DNA of 51,123 bases from Falsirhodobacter sp. alg1 (GTDB lineage Bacteria; Pseudomonadota; Alphaproteobacteria; Rhodobacterales; Rhodobacteraceae). The notes under the pieces are model-generated. The model had not been told where the DNA came from. It saw nothing but the letters and a program-made list of their open reading frames with translations, and did no database searches. A program made the translations under genes and the position numbers. Below are positions 8,429 through 16,645 of this stretch, in pieces (within the stretch, counting starts at the first letter, position 1; each line of letters begins with the position of its first letter). The stretch spans positions 440,430 through 491,552 of the forward strand of contig NZ_BBJC02000001.1 in assembly GCF_000739715.2 (NCBI RefSeq), written 5' to 3'.

Positions 8429-8749
8429 TCAGGTTCTGGGGGCCGCCGCCAACAGGCGGTCCCGCAACGCATTGCGGTCGGCCGAAATCATGCCGGGGAT
8501 CAGAAAGGCGTCGATCAGTACCCAGATGCCAAGGGCGGCCAGAAGCGCCAGTCCCACGCCCAATATCGAGGTGGCAACGCCGACGATCAGCAGGGCCAGC
8601 ATCGCAAGTCCTGTGCCTGTGCGCCCCAGATAGAAACGGTGCCCGCCGAGGCTGCCCGTGAAGAACCACAGGGCATAAGCAATTCCTGCCGATTTGGACT
8701 CGTTGGTAACGCGCTGTTCGATCAGGATCTGCTGCTGGATGTCTACCAC
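8429..8749 (-). CDS. TM2 domain-containing membrane protein
   Basis: This is a 106-residue inner-membrane protein. After a polar N-terminus (about 1-20) comes the TM2 pattern: a first transmembrane helix (about 22-34), the GGHRFYLGRTGTG loop at 35-47, and hydrophobic helices at about 48-84. The TM2 loop motif is clear; the biological function of these small bacterial proteins is unknown. Translation appears to begin at GTG (8747-8749), with GAGGTG just upstream. The gene lies downstream of asd in the same direction, beyond asd's terminator. Confidence 0.8.
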   Translation of the reverse strand: MVDIQQQILIEQRVTNESKSAGIAYALWFFTGSLGGHRFYLGRTGTGLAMLALLIVGVATSILGVGLALLAALGIWVLIDAFLIPGMISADRNALRDRLLAAAPRT

Positions 8750-8805
8750 GTCTGCACCTCAATATTCCGTTATCGGAACTAGATGTCGTACAAACCACAG
8801 CCCTG

Positions 8806-8835
8806 CAATAAAATAGCGCCCCGAAGGGCGCTATT
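8806..8835 (-). terminator. intrinsic terminator of asd
   Basis: A perfect 10-bp stem (8812-8821 with 8826-8835) closes a four-base loop that reads C(UUCG)G-type on the minus strand and is followed by TTATTG. It lies immediately after the asd stop codon. The loop is the extra-stable UUCG type. Confidence 0.88.
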
Positions 8836-8838
8836 CCG

Positions 8839-9861
8839 TCAGCCTTTTTTCAGGCAGCGTTTACCGAGTGTTTCCGCAATCTGGACCGCGTTCAGGGCGG
8901 CACCCTTGCGCAGGTTGTCGGAAACGCACCACAGGTTCAGACCGTTGTCGATCGTGCTGTCCTGACGGATGCGGCTGATATAGGTCGCGTATTCGCCGAC
9001 GCATTCGATCGGCGTGATGTAGCCGCCATTCTCGCGCTTATCCACGACCAGAATGCCGGGGGCTTCGCGCAGGATGTCACGTGCTTCATGCTCGTCCAGA
9101 AAATCCTCGGTTTCGATGTTGATTGATTCCGAATGGCCGACAAAGACCGGCACGCGCACACAGGTGGCAGTGACCTTGATGGATTTATCAAGGATCTTCT
9201 TGGTTTCGGCCACCATCTTCCATTCTTCCTTGGTCGAACCATCGTCCAGGAAAACGTCGATATGCGGGATCACGTTGAAGGCGATCTGCTTGGTGAATTT
9301 CGAAGGCGCAACTTCCTGACCGGGGACGTAAAGGCCCTTGGTCTGGTTCCACAGCTCGTCGATGCCTTCCTTCCCCGCGCCCGATACGGACTGGTAGGTG
9401 GAGACGACAACGCGCTTGATGCGGGCGCGGTCATGCAGCGGCTTCAGTGCGACGACCATCTGCGCGGTTGAGCAGTTGGGGTTCGCGATGATCATTTTCT
9501 TCTTGTAGCCGTCGACGGCCTCGGCATTCACCTCCGGCACGACCAGCGGGACGTCCGGATCATAACGGTAAAGCGAGGAGTTATCGATGACCACGCAGCC
9601 CGAAGCCGCAGCCTTGGGAGCATAGGTTTTCGTGGCATCGGAACCCACGGCGAACAGCGCCATGTCCCAACCCGTGAAATCGAATGTATCGAGGTCCTTG
9701 GTCTTCAGTGTCTTATCGCCAAAGCTGACCTCGGTTCCAATGGATTTTCGCGAGGCAAGAGCCACGATTTCATCAATAGGAAACTCGCGCTCGGCGAGGA
9801 TGTTCAGCATTTCGCGACCGACGTTACCCGTGGCGCCCGCGATGACGACCCTGTAGCCCAT
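8839..9861 (-). CDS. asd: aspartate-semialdehyde dehydrogenase
   Basis: Asd reduces aspartyl phosphate to aspartate semialdehyde, the branch point to diaminopimelate/lysine and to threonine/methionine. The 340-residue product has the N-terminal NADP-binding GATGNVGREML motif (about residues 9-19). The catalytic cysteine lies in NPNCSTAQM, and the substrate-binding histidine/arginine region includes SVSGAGKEG and VRVPVFVGHSE. The start is unambiguous: an AAAGGAGG ribosome site, a near-perfect match to the anti-Shine-Dalgarno sequence, lies 6 nt before the ATG. A pair of short tandem inverted repeats sits upstream. It is transcribed alone and ends at a strong terminator. Its pathway partners dapD and dapA are at other places in the window. 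Confidence 0.97.
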   Translation of the reverse strand: MGYRVVIAGATGNVGREMLNILAEREFPIDEIVALASRKSIGTEVSFGDKTLKTKDLDTFDFTGWDMALFAVGSDATKTYAPKAAASGCVVIDNSSLYRYDPDVPLVVPEVNAEAVDGYKKKMIIANPNCSTAQMVVALKPLHDRARIKRVVVSTYQSVSGAGKEGIDELWNQTKGLYVPGQEVAPSKFTKQIAFNVIPHIDVFLDDGSTKEEWKMVAETKKILDKSIKVTATCVRVPVFVGHSESINIETEDFLDEHEARDILREAPGILVVDKRENGGYITPIECVGEYATYISRIRQDSTIDNGLNLWCVSDNLRKGAALNAVQIAETLGKRCLKKG

Positions 9862-9880
9862 AGTGGACCTCCTTTGCGTC

Positions 9881-9916
9881 TGAGGGACGTACCCTTCATG
9901 AGGGACGCGTTCCCTT
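9881..9916. repeat. two tandem copies of an 18-bp imperfect palindrome upstream of asd
   Basis: Copy one starts at 9881 (TGAGGGACGTACCCTTCA) and copy two at 9899 (TGAGGGACGCGTTCCCTT), with an 18-bp period. Each contains an AGGG(A) arm and a (T)CCCT arm around a CG-containing centre. They lie 6-40 bp upstream of the asd Shine-Dalgarno sequence. A pair of operator sites or a leader-RNA structure are both possible; no regulator is assigned. Confidence 0.5.
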
Positions 9917-9974
9917 ACCGTACCATGCCGTGCGATGAAAGGATTATTGCTGAATACATCGCAAAACAGACCGA

Positions 9975-10589
9975 TTAATTCAGGCGGAAACGGGTATCAC
10001 GGGCACAAATGCCACGCACCCAATCCCCTTCGGAAGTAAAATCATGGGGCACCTGATCTGCGGTGCGCCTGCCTGACAGGGAGAGCGTCGCAAAGAAATC
10101 AAAGCCGTACAGGTCGATCCGCGCCGCGCCGGACCGTTCCAGCATGTCGATCAGCATCGCTCCCGTCGTGGGAGGGGCGTTCAGGGCTGCGCGCAGCCGG
10201 TTCGCCTGTTGCAGCGGATACAGGTAGAATCCTTCTGTGCTGGCGATGTTCCACGGCAACCGCTTGCGCTTGGGGGACATCCACAGCACGCGCGACGGGT
10301 GGAGCCGTTCCATCAACCGTTCATCCGGCCGTACGGCCAAGGCCAGCCAATCCGTCCGCCTGCCGTGCGAAGCGGGATCGGGCATCGGGGCCCGGTTGAT
10401 GCGGATAACCAGATCGGCCGAATCTATCTGCGGGCCGAATTGTGTCTGGGCCAGCCCGCGTGCATTGCCGACCAAGGCCACAGACCGCCCCGCCAGCGCC
10501 TGCATCAGCGCATCCTCGGGCACCGAAAGGGCAGAGAGCGGAGCTTCCTGCCGCATCAGGCGGGCCCAGAGGAATCCGAGGCGCGTCAT
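9975..10589 (-). CDS. glycosyltransferase family 29 (sialyltransferase-like) protein
   Basis: The 204-residue protein has the three sialylmotifs of GT29, the family of eukaryotic sialyltransferases. The L-motif-like block is ALVGNARGL followed by DSADLVIRINRAP (residues 38-68). The S-motif-like PTTGAMLIDML lies at 140-150, with the YGFDFF strand after it. A VS-motif-like HxxxxE is at H182-E187. There is no signal or membrane segment, so it would act on the cytoplasmic face. It overlaps the LpcC-like gene by 4 bp (ATGA) and is translated after it, which points to LPS core assembly. The donor sugar is unknown; bacterial GT29 members need not use CMP-sialic acid. Confidence 0.75.
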   Translation of the reverse strand: MTRLGFLWARLMRQEAPLSALSVPEDALMQALAGRSVALVGNARGLAQTQFGPQIDSADLVIRINRAPMPDPASHGRRTDWLALAVRPDERLMERLHPSRVLWMSPKRKRLPWNIASTEGFYLYPLQQANRLRAALNAPPTTGAMLIDMLERSGAARIDLYGFDFFATLSLSGRRTADQVPHDFTSEGDWVRGICARDTRFRLN

Positions 10590-11611
10590 GCCAGCAGACG
10601 CCGGTAAAGGGCGTTCAATATCTCGGCTTCGGTTTCTATCCGGAAATGCTGTTCGGCCCGGTGGCGTGCAAGCGGTCCCATCCGGTGCAATACGTCAGGC
10701 GCGTCCAGCAGGGATTCGATGGCAGCCTGCAAAGCGGGGACATCATCGGTCGGAACCAGCAGCCCTGTCGTGCCCTGATCCACCAGTTCCTCGAATGCAC
10801 CTGTGCGGGTGGCCACAACGGGAACCGCCGAGGCCATCGCCTCCAGCGGGGTCAGTCCGAACCCTTCCCAGCGTTGCGGCGCTACGTAAAGATCGAGCGC
10901 GGCATACCAGTCGGGCATGTCATCCACGGTCACCTCGGGGCGGAACAGGATGCGCGATTCCAGTCCGGCGGCGGTCACGCGGGATTTCAACTCCTCAAGA
11001 AAGCTGCGGTCACTGTCCACGGCGCGGCCCATCACCACTGCCGTGACGCCCGGGCGGGAGGGGAGTGCGGCCAGCATGGCCGTCACGAAATTATCGGTGC
11101 CCTTGGATGATCGGATGCGGCCATAACATCCCACCAGAACTTCATCCGGCAGGTGCAGCCGGGCCCGCAGCGCGGCGCGGTCGGGTGAAGGGGCAAACCG
11201 GTCGGTGTTTATCCCGTGCGGCACAACCTGCGCCTCTGCGGCCAGATAGCTGGCCCCCTTGGCCGATGTGGCAATCAGGGCATCCATCTTGCCGATCAGC
11301 CATTTGCTGTAGGCCGTATGTTTGCGCTGCGAGGCAGAGGTGAATACCAGCCGCAGGTTCTTGCGCAGAACAGTCCGCAGCAAGAGGCCCAGCAACATTT
11401 CCGAATTGCGGCGGGCATGCCAGACGCGCACTTCCTTGCGCGGCAAGGTGATGACCTTTGACATTGGCATGTGCGGGACGCCCTCCGGCAGGCCGGGTCC
11501 TGTGGCCACAATGGCAATATCGCGGGCCTGCAGGGGAACCAGCCGCGCGATGGTGGCGGTTACTCCGGACAGGCGACGTTTCAGATTCGGGGCAATGACA
11601 CGGGGTTCCAT
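10586..11611 (-). CDS. lpcC: GT4 family glycosyltransferase, LpcC-like LPS core mannosyltransferase
   Basis: The 341-residue GT-B fold enzyme resembles LpcC, which adds mannose to the inner core of lipopolysaccharide from GDP-mannose in Rhizobium. The N-terminal VIAPNLKRRLSGVTATI block is characteristic of LpcC relatives. The nucleotide-sugar site contains GCYGRIRSSKGTD, and the EGFGLTPLEAMA segment carries the GT4 E-x7-E pair. A C-terminal helix returns to the N-domain. The ATG follows AAAGGA with almost no spacing, so the initiation signal is unusual. GDP-mannose could be supplied through the ManC encoded at 45.5-46.9 kb. It is the first gene of a two-gene unit with the GT29 protein. Confidence 0.82.
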   Translation of the reverse strand: MEPRVIAPNLKRRLSGVTATIARLVPLQARDIAIVATGPGLPEGVPHMPMSKVITLPRKEVRVWHARRNSEMLLGLLLRTVLRKNLRLVFTSASQRKHTAYSKWLIGKMDALIATSAKGASYLAAEAQVVPHGINTDRFAPSPDRAALRARLHLPDEVLVGCYGRIRSSKGTDNFVTAMLAALPSRPGVTAVVMGRAVDSDRSFLEELKSRVTAAGLESRILFRPEVTVDDMPDWYAALDLYVAPQRWEGFGLTPLEAMASAVPVVATRTGAFEELVDQGTTGLLVPTDDVPALQAAIESLLDAPDVLHRMGPLARHRAEQHFRIETEAEILNALYRRLLA

Positions 11612-11712
11612 ATCCTTTGACGTAACGCGGTTGCGTGGTCACGTCCATTGCCCGCTTTATTTCTTCGAAACGGTTGCTACGTTCATAATCTGAACCCTAT
11701 GGGAGAGTGATG

Positions 11713-13329
11713 ATGCAGGATTGGTGGCGCGGCTCGGTTACGTATCAGATCTACCCCCGCTCGTTTCAGGATTCGAACGGTGACGGGATCGGCGACCTGA
11801 AGGGCATCACCCGGCGGCTGCCGCATGTGGCGTCCCTGGGGGTGGATGCAATCTGGCTTTCCCCGTTTTTCCCCTCACCCATGCTGGACATGGGGTATGA
11901 CGTTTCCGACTATTACGGCATCCACCCCGATTTCGGCACGCTGGAGGATTTTGACGAACTGCTGCGGGTGGCCCATGATCTGGGGCTGAAGGTCATCATC
12001 GATCAGGTCATCAGCCATTGCGCCCTGATCCATCCGCTGTTCGAGGAAAGCCGGCTGGACCGGACCAACCCCAAGGCGGATTGGTTCATCTGGGCCGATC
12101 CCAAACCCGATGGCACGCCTCCGAACAACTGGCTGGCCATTTTTGGCGGGCCGGCATGGACATGGGATGCCGGTCGACGCCAGTTCTACATGCATAATTT
12201 CCTGAGCGAGCAGCCGACCTTCAATTTCCATAATCCCGAAGTGCAGGAGTATTTCATCGACGTGCTGCGGTTCTGGCTGGACCGGGGCGTGGACGGCTTC
12301 CGGCTGGATACAGTGAACTATTACTTTCACGATGAGCAATTGCGGTCGAACCCGCCGCTGGATACCGGTTCGGTTCCGGTCAACCCCTATGACATGCAAA
12401 GCCAGATCTATTCCAAAAGCCGGCCGGAGAATATTGCCTGGCTGGAACGGATGCGCAGCCTGACCGATGAATACGGTGCCCGCATGATGGTGGGGGAGGT
12501 GGGCGATCTGCTTCGTTCCATCGAGATCATGGGCGAATACACCAAGGGCAACAAACGCCTGCACATGGCCTATTCCTTCGAGATGCTGGGCGACATCTAT
12601 AACGCGCGGTTTTTCACCAAGGCGATCCGGTCCTTCTTCGAGGATGCGCCCGATGGCTGGCCGTGCTGGGCCTTTTCGAACCATGACGTTCCCCGCCATG
12701 CCGGACGGTGGGAATCATTCGGCAATTCGTCCGAGGATGTGGCCTTTCAATCCGCCGCGTTGCTGCTGAGCTTCGAAGGCTCCATTTGCCTGTATCAGGG
12801 CGAAGAGCTGGGGCAGACCGATACGGAGCTGAAATACAGCGAGCTGACGGACCCCAAGGGGCTGCGTTTCTGGCCGGATGAAAAGGGACGGGACGGTTGT
12901 CGTACCCCCATGACGTGGGATGATAGTGCGGAAGGTGGCTTTACCACCGGCAAGCCGTGGTTGCCGGTGAAACCACCCCAGGCCGCCCGCAATGTGGCCG
13001 CACAGGAAACGGGTGATACCGTTCTGAATGCCTATCGCGCGATTCTGGCCTTTCGCACGGCGAATCCGGTCATGCGGATCGGGCATACGGAATTTGTGGA
13101 TCTGCCGGAGCCGGTTCTTGCCTTTACCCGCTGGCATGAGGAGCATGACGCGCGCATCCTGTGCATCTTCAATCTGGGCGCCAAACCGGTGACGCTGACT
13201 GTGACGGATGCAGGAGAGGCCATGGGGCCGCACCGAGCGGCAACGCTGACGGGGGATACGCTGGAACTGGGGCCAAGCGGTTACATCTGGATATCGGCCA
13301 CGGAACGGACCGTCGTGTCGACCGAATGA
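11713..13329 (+). CDS. alpha-glucosidase, GH13 (AglA-like)
   Basis: The 538-residue cytoplasmic glycoside hydrolase cleaves alpha-glucosides such as maltose, trehalulose or sucrose. The GH13 catalytic set is complete: nucleophile D199 in GFRLDTVN, acid/base E262 in VGEVGD and stabiliser D325 in FSNHDVPRH. The ADPKPDGTPPNNW block is typical of AglA-type enzymes. The ATG at 11713 is preferred because GGAG lies 7 nt upstream; GTG 11707 and ATG 11710 are in frame but too close to it. In many alphaproteobacteria aglA sits in an aglEFGAK transport operon. Here it stands alone, with no transporter or regulator alongside. It diverges from the LPS glycosyltransferase pair. Confidence 0.92.
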   Translation: MQDWWRGSVTYQIYPRSFQDSNGDGIGDLKGITRRLPHVASLGVDAIWLSPFFPSPMLDMGYDVSDYYGIHPDFGTLEDFDELLRVAHDLGLKVIIDQVISHCALIHPLFEESRLDRTNPKADWFIWADPKPDGTPPNNWLAIFGGPAWTWDAGRRQFYMHNFLSEQPTFNFHNPEVQEYFIDVLRFWLDRGVDGFRLDTVNYYFHDEQLRSNPPLDTGSVPVNPYDMQSQIYSKSRPENIAWLERMRSLTDEYGARMMVGEVGDLLRSIEIMGEYTKGNKRLHMAYSFEMLGDIYNARFFTKAIRSFFEDAPDGWPCWAFSNHDVPRHAGRWESFGNSSEDVAFQSAALLLSFEGSICLYQGEELGQTDTELKYSELTDPKGLRFWPDEKGRDGCRTPMTWDDSAEGGFTTGKPWLPVKPPQAARNVAAQETGDTVLNAYRAILAFRTANPVMRIGHTEFVDLPEPVLAFTRWHEEHDARILCIFNLGAKPVTLTVTDAGEAMGPHRAATLTGDTLELGPSGYIWISATERTVVSTE

Positions 13330-13340
13330 AAAACCGGCGG

Positions 13341-13814
13341 TTACGCCCTGTGATAGGGTGCACCCGCCAGAATGCTGGCCGCGCGATACAACTGTTCGGC
13401 CAGCATGACCCGCACCAGCATATGCGGCCAGACCATGCGCCCGAATGACAGGGACATATCTGCCCTGTCCCGCAGGGCAGGGGTCAGCCCGTCGGCGCCG
13501 CCGATCACGAAGGCGACATCCGCGCGACCGGCATCGCGCCAACGGGCCAGATGGTCGGCAAATTCGGGGCTGTTCGGTGTCTTGCCGCGTTCATCCATCG
13601 CAACGATGACGGCACCCTGCGGCAAGGCGCGGGACAGAAGCTCGGCTTCGGCCTCGGGGCCTGCGTTTTTCTTGTCCTCGACCTCATGGACCGACAAGGG
13701 GCCCAAGCCAAGCGCCCGCCCGGTCCGGTCGAACCGGGTGACATAATCATCGAATAACATCCGCTCGGGGCCTTGCCGGAGCCGCCCCACAGCGCACAGA
13801 TGGACGCGTGTCAA
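13341..13814 (-). CDS. rlmH: 23S rRNA (pseudouridine1915-N3)-methyltransferase RlmH
   Basis: RlmH is a SPOUT methyltransferase that modifies pseudouridine 1915 in helix 69 of 23S rRNA in assembled 70S ribosomes. The 157-residue length is right with a TTG start at 13812-13814. That codon overlaps the TGA stop of rsfS (TTGA), with an AAGAG ribosome site just upstream inside rsfS. Family motifs include MDERGKTPNSPEFA and the knot region FVIGGADGLTP, ending in SFGRMVWPHMLVRVMLAEQLYRA. No internal ATG gives a sensible N-terminus, so the TTG call is fairly secure. It is coupled to rsfS, which also acts on the large subunit. Confidence 0.93.
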   Translation of the reverse strand: MTRVHLCAVGRLRQGPERMLFDDYVTRFDRTGRALGLGPLSVHEVEDKKNAGPEAEAELLSRALPQGAVIVAMDERGKTPNSPEFADHLARWRDAGRADVAFVIGGADGLTPALRDRADMSLSFGRMVWPHMLVRVMLAEQLYRAASILAGAPYHRA

Positions 13815-14179
13815 AGCTCTTCGGGTTGCTGGTCCGAAGGCAGCCACATCTTTTCGAGCTGATAGAATTCGCGCACTTCGGGGCGGAACACGTGAACGAT
13901 GACATCGCCCGTGTCGATCAGCACCCAGTCGCCGGTATCCTTGCCCTCAAGCTTGGAAACACGGTTGAATTCGCGCTTGACCATCTCGGTCAGCTTTTCG
14001 GCCAATGAAGCGACCTGGCGGGACGAACGGCCCGAACAGATGACCATGTAATCGGCCATGTCGGAGCGACCGCGCAGATCGATTTCAACGATCTCTTCGG
14101 CCTTGTCATCGTCAAGCGATTGCAGGACACGCGCAAGCAGTGCCTTGCTGAGGTCTTGGTTGGAATCGCCACCGGTCAT
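13811..14179 (-). CDS. rsfS: ribosome silencing factor RsfS
   Basis: RsfS binds ribosomal protein L14 and blocks subunit joining under starvation. The 122-residue product contains the family segments DLRGRSDMADYMVICSGRS and the C-terminal GDWVLIDTGDVIVHVFRP...REFYQLEKMW. The ATG at 14177-14179 has GGAGAG about 9 nt upstream and gives the usual length; an open frame continues to 14281 but is not needed. It overlaps rlmH by 4 bp. Confidence 0.94.
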   Translation of the reverse strand: MTGGDSNQDLSKALLARVLQSLDDDKAEEIVEIDLRGRSDMADYMVICSGRSSRQVASLAEKLTEMVKREFNRVSKLEGKDTGDWVLIDTGDVIVHVFRPEVREFYQLEKMWLPSDQQPEEL

Positions 14180-14402
14180 TGCGGGGCGCTCTCCGACCGG
14201 CAGGCCGGTCGATGGATCAGAATGAGACAGGACATCGTCCTCCAGCTGTCGTACGCGTCGCAGATACCCGACGCATGGCAAAGCCTAGCACCGAAAGCCG
14301 TCTGCGCCAAGGCAAGCCGCACCCCATAGCCCCTTTCCTGCCGAACGTCGAGAGCTAGCGCCGCACTTGAAACGCAACGCAAGAAAGGGTAGGAATCACC
14401 CC

Positions 14403-14495
14403 ATGCAAGGGTTCATTTATTTCAATATCACCGATCATGCCCGCCTTCCGGCGCGGTTCTTCGGTGCTGCGCGCACTGTCCTAGCACGGCTTTGA
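14403..14495 (+). CDS. possible 30-codon leader peptide upstream of leuC
   Basis: A short open frame begins at ATG 14403 with an AGGA ribosome site 8 nt upstream (14391-14394), and ends at TGA 14493-14495. Its three leucine codons are CTT, CTA and CTT. CTG, used for most leucines in neighbouring genes, is absent. The last residues are V-L-A-R-L-stop, and a hairpin begins 2 nt after the stop. This is the layout of an attenuation leader but could be chance. The rest of the 395-bp gap (14180-14402) shows no gene that I can support. Confidence 0.25.
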   Translation: MQGFIYFNITDHARLPARFFGAARTVLARL

Positions 14496-14496
14496 T

Positions 14497-14568
14497 GCGG
14501 CGGGCGGCGATTTCGCTGCCCTGATGCCGCGTTTCCGAACCCCCTTTCACAGCTATCCTTCGTAAGGA
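14497..14568 (+). promoter_or_regulatory. nested hairpin and Shine-Dalgarno-sequestering hairpin in the leuC leader
   Basis: A nested structure spans 14497-14530: an outer 5-bp stem (14497-14501 with 14526-14530) encloses an 8-bp stem with one G-U pair (14502-14509 with 14514-14521). A second hairpin, TCCTT-CGT-AAGGA (14556-14568), pairs exactly with the leuC ribosome-binding AAGGA at 14564-14568, 6 nt before the ATG. No U-tract follows the first hairpin, so control at translation is more likely than classical termination. Confidence 0.35.
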
Positions 14569-14574
14569 CGAGCC

Positions 14575-16002
14575 ATGACCGCTCCGAACACACCGCGTAC
14601 GCTCTATGACAAAATCTGGGACGATCACGTCATCCAGACAGATGAGGACGGCACCTGCCTTCTCTATATCGACCGCCATCTGGTGCATGAGGTCACCAGC
14701 CCGCAGGCCTTTGAAGGGCTGCGGATGACCGGGCGCAACGTGCGCGCGCCGGAAAAGACCATTGCCGTGCCCGATCACAACGTGCCGACCACTGCCGGCC
14801 GCGAAAAGCACATCGACAACGAGGAGGGGCGCATCCAGGTGGCCGCTCTTGATACGAATGCGCGTGCCGCAGGGGTGCATTATTACCCCATCGACGACAT
14901 CCGTCAGGGCATCGTGCATATCGTGGGGCCTGAGCAGGGGTGGACATTGCCCGGCATGACCGTCGTCTGCGGTGACAGCCACACGGCCACGCATGGTGCC
15001 TTTGGCGCATTGGCGCATGGGATCGGCACCTCCGAGGTGGAGCATGTTCTGGCCACGCAAACGCTGATCCAGAAGAAATCGAAGAACATGAAGGTGGAGA
15101 TCACGGGTTCTCTTCCTCCGGGGGTGACGGCCAAGGATATCACCCTGACCGTGATCGGGCTGACCGGAACCGCCGGAGGCAACGGGCATGTGATCGAATA
15201 TTGCGGTCAGGCCATCCGCGAACTGTCGATGGAAGGACGGATGACGGTCTGCAACATGGCGATCGAGGGCGGCGCGCGTGCGGGGCTTGTGGCCCCGGAC
15301 GAGACCACCTTTGCCTATTGCAAGGGCCGCCCGAATGCGCCGAAGGGGGAACAGTGGGATGCCGCTGTGGCCTATTGGAAAACGCTGTTCACAGATGATG
15401 GCGCCAAATTCGACAAGGTTATCACCATCCGCGCCGAAGATATCGCGCCGGTGGTCACATGGGGCACCTCGCCCGAGGATGTTCTGCCGATTACGGGTGT
15501 CGTGCCCGAGCCTGCCAGCTTTGCCGGGGGCAAGGTGGCCGCGGCACAAAGGTCGCTGGATTACATGGGGCTTCAGGCCGGGCAGAAACTGGATCAGATC
15601 GCGATCAATACGGTCTTCATCGGGTCCTGCACCAATGGCCGGATCGAAGATCTGCGCGCCGCTGCCGCAGTGCTGAAGGGGCGCAGCATTGCGCCGGGTA
15701 TCCGCGCGATGGTGGTGCCCGGATCAGGGCTGGTGCGCGCGCAGGCCGAGGCCGAGGGGATTGCGGACATCTTCAGGAATGCAGGATTCGAATGGCGTCT
15801 GGCCGGCTGCTCAATGTGTCTTGGCATGAATGACGATCAGCTGAATCCGGGGGATCGTTGCGCCGCCACATCCAACCGCAACTTCGAAGGGCGGCAGGGC
15901 CGGGGCGGACGCACGCATCTGATGTCGCCCGCGATGGCGGCGGCAGCGGCGATCACCGGACGGCTGACCGATGTGCGCGAACTGATGGCGGAGGGCGTGT
16001 GA
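14575..16002 (+). CDS. leuC: 3-isopropylmalate dehydratase large subunit
   Basis: LeuC with LeuD isomerises 2-isopropylmalate to 3-isopropylmalate in leucine synthesis, using a 4Fe-4S cluster. The 475-residue product has the aconitase-family cluster ligands in [13 protein letters not shown] and in [12 protein letters not shown]. Other conserved blocks are [15 protein letters not shown] and [12 protein letters not shown]. The ATG follows AAGGACGAGCC. Its TGA overlaps the leuD ATG by one base (TGATG), so the two subunits are translationally coupled. leuB and leuA are not in the window. Confidence 0.97.
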   Translation: MTAPNTPRTLYDKIWDDHVIQTDEDGTCLLYIDRHLVHEVTSPQAFEGLRMTGRNVRAPEKTIAVPDHNVPTTAGREKHIDNEEGRIQVAALDTNARAAGVHYYPIDDIRQGIVHIVGPEQGWTLPGMTVVCGDSHTATHGAFGALAHGIGTSEVEHVLATQTLIQKKSKNMKVEITGSLPPGVTAKDITLTVIGLTGTAGGNGHVIEYCGQAIRELSMEGRMTVCNMAIEGGARAGLVAPDETTFAYCKGRPNAPKGEQWDAAVAYWKTLFTDDGAKFDKVITIRAEDIAPVVTWGTSPEDVLPITGVVPEPASFAGGKVAAAQRSLDYMGLQAGQKLDQIAINTVFIGSCTNGRIEDLRAAAAVLKGRSIAPGIRAMVVPGSGLVRAQAEAEGIADIFRNAGFEWRLAGCSMCLGMNDDQLNPGDRCAATSNRNFEGRQGRGGRTHLMSPAMAAAAAITGRLTDVRELMAEGV

Positions 16003-16607
16003 TGGACAAGTTCACGACACTGACGGGCGTCGCGGCCCCCATGCCGCTGGTCAATATCGATACCGATATGATCATTCCCAAACAGTTCCTGAAGACGATC
16101 AAACGGTCGGGCCTTGGCAAGAACCTGTTCGATGAGCTGCGCTACGAAGCCGATGGTACGGAAAAGCCGGAATTCGTGCTGAACCAGCCGGCGTATCGCA
16201 ATGCCGAAATCATCATTGCGGGCGATAACTTCGGCTGCGGTTCATCGCGCGAACATGCGCCATGGGCACTGCTGGATTTTGGCGTGCGTTGCGTGATTTC
16301 GACCAGCTTTGCCGACATCTTCTACAACAACTGCTTCAAGAACGGGATCCTGCCCATCGCCTTGCCGCAGGACGTCGTGGATACCCTGATGGAAGATGCC
16401 GGGCGCGGATCGAATGCTCGGCTGACGATCGATCTGGAGGGTATGAAGGTCGTGACATCGGATGGAACAGAGTTTCCGTTCGAACTGGACCCCTTCCGCC
16501 GTCACTGTCTGCTGAACGGGTTGGATGACATCGGCCTGACCATGGAAAAGGCCGATTCAATCCGGGGCTTCGAGGAGCAGATGGCCACCGCGCGCCCCTG
16601 GATCTGA
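16002..16607 (+). CDS. leuD: 3-isopropylmalate dehydratase small subunit
   Basis: LeuD is the swivelling domain subunit that completes the LeuC active site. The 201-residue product matches family length and has the motifs [35 protein letters not shown] and [17 protein letters not shown]. The ATG at 16002 overlaps the leuC stop. Confidence 0.97.
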   Translation: MDKFTTLTGVAAPMPLVNIDTDMIIPKQFLKTIKRSGLGKNLFDELRYEADGTEKPEFVLNQPAYRNAEIIIAGDNFGCGSSREHAPWALLDFGVRCVISTSFADIFYNNCFKNGILPIALPQDVVDTLMEDAGRGSNARLTIDLEGMKVVTSDGTEFPFELDPFRRHCLLNGLDDIGLTMEKADSIRGFEEQMATARPWI

Positions 16608-16645
16608 TTAAGCGTTCATTAATCACGATCCGATACACCCCGCCG

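Noticed and set aside
11660-11690. A GAAACGGTTGC stretch upstream of aglA that resembles a LacI-family operator
   Set aside because: Only about five of eight positions match between half-sites, and no LacI-type gene is nearby.
14176-14382. A 68-codon minus-strand open frame in the rsfS-leuC gap
   Set aside because: It overlaps the rsfS start region in another frame, has no family signal and no ribosome site.
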